64,000 bases of DNA. It comes from Lachnospiraceae bacterium. Its GTDB lineage: Bacteria > Bacillota > Clostridia > Lachnospirales > Lachnospiraceae. Each line of letters starts with the position of its first letter. The stretch's first letter is position 1. Positions 63,889-64,000 of this stretch are shown here, piece after piece. The notes beneath the pieces are model-generated. The model was not told the DNA's origin and did no database searches. It saw only the letters and a program-made list of their open reading frames with translations. The stretch covers positions 1 through 64,000 of the forward strand of contig JAFVSN010000039.1 in NCBI GenBank assembly GCA_017503735.1. Direction: 5' to 3'. The position numbers and the translations under genes are program-made.

Positions 63889-64000
63889 ATCGCTTCTCCT
63901 TTCGTGGGTCCCATTCCTTTGTTCCTCATAGTTCTATCCTCTTAAAAATTTCTACTCTCCCTACAGGTCCTTCCGATTTTTCAGAAGTCCTTCGTTTACT

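Overview
The window looks like chromosome from a motile, probably spore-forming Clostridia (Bacillota), most likely a gut Lachnospiraceae. The grounds are moderate GC content, strong AGGAGG ribosome binding sites, TTGACA/TATAAT promoters, a T-box leader, a GerM-type lipoprotein, ComEA/ComEC, flagellin with a chemoreceptor, a bile-salt-hydrolase-type enzyme and many small TA/HTH modules. I cannot name the genus from sequence alone.

Layout. 0-8 kb, mostly + strand: rpsT, a short histidyl-tRNA synthetase, a four-gene ABC-2 exporter operon (ATPase, lipoprotein, two permeases), a Cys-cluster protein, then a ZIP metal transporter on the minus strand. 8-26 kb: accessory and housekeeping genes, namely a DUF4258/zinc-finger pair, NUDIX, TetR with a divergent heavy-metal P-type ATPase, methyltransferase, MATE pump, choloylglycine hydrolase, ECF sigma/anti-sigma, GH2 beta-galactosidase, GrpB, a DUF3990/DUF3791 module and an XRE-TPR regulator. 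26-35.3 kb: an AT-richer minus-strand block ending beside tRNA-Ser(CGA), which resembles a defence island (Abi-alpha, a class III cyclase-like protein, a DUF262/DUF1524 GmrSD-like protein, a zinc-ribbon-repeat nuclease, a DUF6602 nuclease-like protein). 35.5-44.5 kb: holA, YolD and a Y-family polymerase, phosphatase, NUDIX, HIT, MIF-like tautomerase, a stand-alone trpB behind a Trp T-box, and a predicted nuclease. 45-54 kb: comEC, gerM, a two-component system, comEA, small membrane proteins. 54-64 kb: a heterodimeric ABC exporter, a LacI-type-sensor diguanylate cyclase, a shortened flagellin, a fructokinase-type kinase and a chemoreceptor.

The most unusual material is intergenic. (1) Two arrays, at 40781-41174 and 44562-45044, are built from 7-8 bp motifs in strictly alternating orientation. 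Motif-to-partner distance is 29-30 bp in both. The unit period is 62-64 bp in one and 52-53 bp in the other, so they differ by about one helical turn. The motif differs between arrays (TACCATGA versus TACCAAY), the geometry is shared, and both fill minus-strand intergenic gaps. (2) At 54304-54618 lies a highly structured probable ncRNA with a promoter and a 22-bp long-range stem. (3) Two copies of a structured element (43189-43368, 54689-54827) share an ~87-nt core. (4) A family of gene-end elements combines a perfect AT-rich palindrome with a GC-rich branched hairpin (354-462, 15153-15283, degenerate at 41175-41270).
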